Of a DNA stretch of 64,000 nt, positions 60,142-64,000 are shown one piece after another. The number at the start of each line of letters is the position of its first letter. Position 1 is the stretch's first letter. The stretch spans positions 618,320,476 through 618,384,475 of the forward strand of contig NC_081408.1 of the NCBI RefSeq assembly GCF_030272615.1, read 5' to 3'. The notes beneath the pieces were generated by a model, which did no database searches, had not been told where the DNA came from, and saw nothing but the letters and a program-made list of their open reading frames with translations. A program made the position numbers and the translations under genes. Origin of the DNA: Cryptomeria japonica (taxonomy: Eukaryota > Streptophyta > Pinopsida > Cupressales > Cupressaceae).

Positions 60142-61185
60142 ATGTTGTGAACATCTTGAATCAATGATCCATTCATCCTTAACTTCAACTTTAGCTGCCA
60201 GGGCCTGTTCTACTGGTGTAACAATAGGTGTCGGTTGATCTTCTGTTATAGCAACAAAGACCCATCAATTGTCTGTCGAATCCTCATCAGAATCATCAGT
60301 GACTCCTTCATCAGCAAGATAACAAGACTTGTCTTTATTCTTCTTAAATTTGTATCTCTGATATTTAAAGGGTGCTTTACCTTCATACTTACTTCCAACC
60401 GGACCTTTAGGCATTTTATTTCCAAATAGTGCTTCAAGATCTTCAAGCTCTTCATTTTCTCTCCTACTTTCTTCAAGTTCTCTTGCATAAAAAGCTTTCC
60501 AATCAGATTTGTCAAATGATGGTGCAGATTATGTTGATGCCTTAAAATCTAAATCTATCTTTATAGCAGCAATAGGACCAAATTCCTCAATTTCAAAAGC
60601 TAAAAGTTTTCCAATCAATGTATCCCTAGTTACTGATGTATTAGGCATTGTTCTTAACTCATTTATATCAGTAACTTTCATTTTGTATGCCGGTGGCAAT
60701 CCTCTTAAAACTTTTGAAACAATTTCATCTTCACTTAAGGTTCCTTCACAACATTTAATACCCAAAAAAATTTCATTTACTCTTTCCATAAAAGTAGAAA
60801 TCCTTTCATCTTCTTCCATTTTCAGATTTTCATACCTGACCTAGAAGCTTTCAAGTTTTGCAATTTTGACTATGGAATCTCCTTCATTAAATGTTTCCAA
60901 ATGGTCCCAAATAGCTTTAGCGGTAGATCTATCTGATAATCCCATGATTTGTTGATCTGATAATGCGCTCAAAAGTTCTTCCCTTGCTTTGCAATCATTT
61001 TCTTCATCTTTAGCCAAGTTAGGTGGATTAGGCTGATCGGGAGTAGGAGCAGTATAGCCATTCTTTGTAACTTCCCAGATGTCCTTTCCAATACAATTTA
61101 GATGTGTCTCCATCTTGATCTTCCATATCCCATAGTTGGTTCCATCAAGTTTAGGATTGTCCTTCCTGAAATAGTTAGAAGACAT
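60142..61185 (-). pseudogene. Copia-4 gag and protease active site
   Basis: The ATG at 61185 begins MSSNYFRKDNPKLDGTNYG. The gag domain includes ELLSALSDQQIMGL, AIWDHLETFNEGDS and SKVLRGLPPAYKM. In-frame stops are a TAG near 60840, a TAA near 60527 and a TGA near 60265. The zinc knuckle seen in Copia-1 and Copia-2 is missing: the frame passes from GKAPFKYQRYKFKKN straight to the acidic DEGVTDDSDED strip. The protease active site reads IIDSRCSQHMTGD, with the essential Gly of DSG replaced by Arg. Confidence 0.9.
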
Positions 61186-61227
61186 TGGATCTCCTCAAGC
61201 TGTTAAACTTCTGCAAAAAGAGGACTA

Positions 61228-61240
61228 AGCTCTGATACCA
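61228..61240 (-). promoter_or_regulatory. Primer binding site, Copia-4
   Basis: The minus strand reads TGGTATCAGAGCT, a perfect initiator-Met primer site, 2 bp from the LTR. Confidence 0.93.
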
Positions 61241-61242
61241 AT

Positions 61243-62296
61243 TGTTAGGTCCCAGAGACAACTGAGAGGGGGGGGTGAATCAATTGTCTAATAAATTCAA
61301 ACCAAAAACAACTTAACCAAACTTAATGCTTAATACCGGTAAACCAAACTTTATGCCGGTAGACAGTTTATCGGTTAATTGTAGTACCGGTAAAGATTAA
61401 TGCATGAAACAGAAAGACAATAACATCTACAACACATAACACCAATATTTGTACATGGAAACCCTATAAGGGGAAAAACCACTATGGGAAACCTTACCCA
61501 CAATCAGATGGTACTACTGTAGATAGTATGTGTATACAAATGGGGTCTGCACATGCAGAAAGGCCAAGCGCTTAGAGCTCACTTCTCAATCACAAATGGG
61601 AGTCACATTGACTACAATTGGATGGTTAAATCCAATAATGATGTACTGCTCAAAATATAATCTTCATATGTTGGATTCAGTACCGGTTCAGTTCTAATAT
61701 GCCTTCACAAAACCTTCCTTCAACCTTCAAGAGATGTCTGTGTGTATAGCTCTGCTTATTTTTACATATACCGAATTACAATCCTTCTCACATTCGCATA
61801 TCGATCTTACAAATAAGATCTTACATTTATACCATAACCTAAGACCAATTTTAGTAAGTTGGCTCTAAAAGATATTACAATAAAATTAATTTACAAGTAA
61901 AACAATAACCGATACAACATGTCGGCTTAATGCATTTACAACAATAATAAATCATCTCCATAGTGTGTTGTGCTGATCTGGAATAGATAAGCCTGTCGGT
62001 GCTTATCTTGGACCTATTTGCCGGTAACAACAAATATGCAAACACGAATATACCAATGAACAAATCTTCAAGACAAAGTGTCCAAACGATTTCTTCAACA
62101 TAACCAAGCATTCTCCATGTTATTCCAAGTGTCAGTGAACAATATATCCTGCCGGTGTACCAGATACCGGTGACTGTGCATAAGTCACTTCCTTGCCGGT
62201 GAACATTGCCAATTCTCCAAAATGCCAGAGTTGATAAGTGTTAATAGGTGTTGACATCAATGATAAAACCATATCAAAACATCCAAAATACCAACA
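61243..62296 (-). repeat. 5' LTR of Copia-4
   Basis: This 1,054-bp LTR starts tgttaggtcccagag and ends ataccaaca. It contains the ctgagagggggggtgaatca motif and the gtggaaacc..ggggaaaaaccac block. Confidence 0.95.
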
Positions 62297-62301
62297 ATGA
62301 T

Positions 62302-62448
62302 CATGTATTTCATGCATATAGTAATTATTTAAGAAATAAATGTGTATTCTAGATGTTATGTTAGCATTATAGTGAAGATTAACTCAAAAGAAAAAAAAAT
62401 GTAATAGATTTTGGTTTATTTATCTAGGGTATTTTGGCACGCATTATA
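62302..62448 (+). repeat. 3' LTR of the Ty3 element, last part
   Basis: It is colinear with about 27518-27664 (gtatttcatgcatatagta to ggcacgcattata). The terminal CA is mutated to TA, and the GGGCA duplication follows. Confidence 0.93.
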
Positions 62449-62453
62449 GGGCA

Positions 62454-63840
62454 TGTGAATCCAAGTTGGATGGGGGCACATAAATGGATATGTACAATAG
62501 AGGTGACATGTTTCTGACCTAGGCTAGAGGGTGTTCTATATGATGTGTAGGCAGTGCCTATGACTATAGCCTTGACTGTGCTTTCAACAATGTTCTCTGC
62601 TCTGCTGATAACTAGTACAAATTTCTTACCTTTTATGGTTATCAATAATGGGTAGCATTGGGAAGGAGGGAGTCAAGATCATCAGTAAGTCCAAGATTAG
62701 ATGAAGATATAATTATCTCCCTCATTTATCATAAAAAATATTTATAATATTTTTTATGTGATAGTTTATAAGTATTTAGGGTAATTTTTTATATTTTTTT
62801 CAAGCTTGAATTCTGAATTAAGGCATCAATCTTTTTTAGTAATGTGATCAAATTGTTTATTAAATCATTATTTCAGTATTCTCTACATAGCTTAAAATAT
62901 ATTGAATGTATCACAAATGCCTAAAAAATAACTAACAAACAAAAACTAAATTTATTGCTACTTATTTAAAAATATAAACCGTAATAGCCACTTATTGATT
63001 ATTATTGTGGATCATTTTAAAAAAATTGATGTGTACAAAACACACCATACCTCAAAACTGGTAGGCATTGGATTCAATCCAATTTTAAATTCCCACTCAA
63101 CTTTTTGACATGACAAACACTCTGTAATTTGTGTTATGCAGTGGGAGCTCATAAACATCAATTTGCACATTAAGAAAAGTTAAATGGATGCCCCTTCAAC
63201 AAGAAGCTACCAAAACCATGAAACTCAATGTTTTCTTGGATAAAGAAAAATCCATTAAAGTTAGGTTGATGTTTTTTTATATTGAATTAAAGCAACATTA
63301 CAAGTGATAATCAGCTAAAAAAGATAGCTGAAATAATATATAAAGGACCTTCAAACAAACATGATAATTTATAATTTATAAGACAACAGAGCCAATTACA
63401 TAAGCCAACAAAAATTGTGCATAAGAGACCAAACATTAAGACTTCAATTTGAACACTTTACAAAGATCTATTTTGCAGTGGTTCCTGATCTTGAATTTGT
63501 TGAAGCTTAGCCATGACCAAAACATTTCTTAATGAAATTGATGTGTTGGGATACCCTTTTATTTTAACTTTTCATAAATGTATCACCAAGCAATATAAAT
63601 GTATTGCCAAGCAATTAAATCCTAAAAAACATAAACATTATTAAAATAATTAAATTATGATTAAAAATACATATATTATTTAATCATATAGTTATAAAAC
63701 TTAAATTATTATTACAAAATGTATTTAATTTTCTTACTATTAATTATGCAGAACTAATTTATCTAATATAATATAATTTTAATATTATTATATATTAATA
63801 ATATTGTTAATTATTATTTTTAATTAAATATAAGGAGAGA
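62454..63840. repeat. Duplicated segment, copy B
   Basis: From about 62570 this aligns with copy A (10010-10820, 18309-18541, 19986-20060), without Copia-2 and without the solo LTR. One stretch at about 63280-63545 (from tattgaattaaagc) has no counterpart in copy A and may be a further small insertion. It has no coding content. It is the far side of the Ty3 insertion site and so was once contiguous with 23409. Confidence 0.72.
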
Positions 63841-64000
63841 AATTACAAAATATCCAGATGACTATTCATCAGAGAAGAAGGCAGCCAACCTTAACTGCCA
63901 CCAAACCTAGGAGGAACTATAGTTTTACAGTGATATGGCTGCTATACATTATAATTACATCATATAAAATAAAAAGTTACATCATATAGAACCATCTATG
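63841..64000. other. Window end, nothing recognised
   Basis: AT-rich sequence without coding pattern or repeats that I can support. Confidence 0.5.

Larger units (their letters stand above)
55737..62296 (-). mobile_element. Copia-4: complete but inactive Copia retrotransposon
   Basis: The LTRs are 55737-56784 and 61243-62296, both ending in ataccaaca. The target duplication is ATGAC (55732-55736) and ATGAT (62297-62301), and the uninterrupted 5' LTR of the Ty3 host reads atgat there. The whole gag-pol from 61185 to 57166 is in one frame with stops only. Its proteins are close to those of Copia-1 and Copia-2 (for example [20 protein letters not shown]), so the three belong to related lineages. 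Confidence 0.95.
23415..62448 (+). mobile_element. Ty3 (Gypsy) chromovirus-type element carrying three nested insertions
   Basis: The LTRs start TGTAG(T/A)GTCCC at 23415 and 51678 and end ATTGCA (27664) or ATTATA (62448), with target duplication GGGCA at 23410-23414 and 62449-62453. Internal order is primer site, gag, protease, RT, RNase H, integrase, chromodomain-like tail, polypurine tract. Nested elements occupy 30709-37396 (Copia-3), 38785-51272 (hAT) and 55737-62296 (Copia-4). Removing these three, the element is about 13.3 kb. Many stops show it is inactive. Confidence 0.95.

Noticed and set aside
60246-60515. 89-codon frame on the minus strand within Copia-4 gag
   Set aside because: It is out of frame with the gag-pol frame that spans the same bases, so it is a shadow.

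Overview
This is a gene-poor, repeat-dense window of a plant nuclear genome. Nearly every supportable feature is a decayed transposable element. The only recognisable host gene is a dead BAHD (HCT-like) acyltransferase. The plant assignment rests on Copia and Ty3 elements primed by initiator-Met tRNA, a DUF4283-type LINE ORF1 and the HCT-like gene. A large-genome gymnosperm would fit the many old unpurged elements and the 4.2-kb LTRs, but that is inference.

Layout. 1-1595: tail of a Ty3 element (LTR end, gag). It is broken by a plus-strand Copia element (1596-7218, 'Copia-1') whose 5' LTR holds a solo LTR of the same family (2018-3257). 7219-8870: an LTR scrap and a minus-strand LINE ORF1 remnant. 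9640-20060: one copy of a duplicated non-coding segment, interrupted by a complete minus-strand Copia (10821-18308, 'Copia-2', target duplication ATCCT) and a solo LTR (18542-19985, target duplication AATAT). 20585-21530: BAHD pseudogene. 22000-23414: AT-rich DNA with a microsatellite and a foldback. 62454-63840: the second copy of the duplicated segment.

23415-62448 is one Ty3 chromovirus-type element with about 4.2-kb LTRs and target duplication GGGCA, expanded to 39 kb by three nested insertions. These are a young minus-strand Copia in the RNase H coding region (30709-37396, 'Copia-3', duplication CTTAT, LTRs differing at 6 of 449 positions), a 12.5-kb hAT transposon in the integrase tail (38785-51272, 8-bp duplication TCCGATAT), and a Copia in the 3' LTR (55737-62296, 'Copia-4', duplication ATGAT/ATGAC). 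Conceptual removal of Copia-3 and the hAT, with one duplication copy each, rejoins the Ty3 reading frame, which confirms both boundaries.

The most interesting object is the hAT. Besides a BED-finger/hAT transposase pseudogene (39534-42378) it carries a second, unrelated open frame of about 1,160 codons (44559-48044). I do not recognise that protein. Its frame has no frameshift and is interrupted only by seven stops, six of them TAG. The block holding it is bracketed by direct repeats rich in short CG-containing palindromic motifs, and a near-perfect 75-bp palindrome lies downstream. A two-gene hAT with such an accessory protein is not something I can match to a described family.

No tRNA, rRNA, CRISPR array or intact host gene was found.
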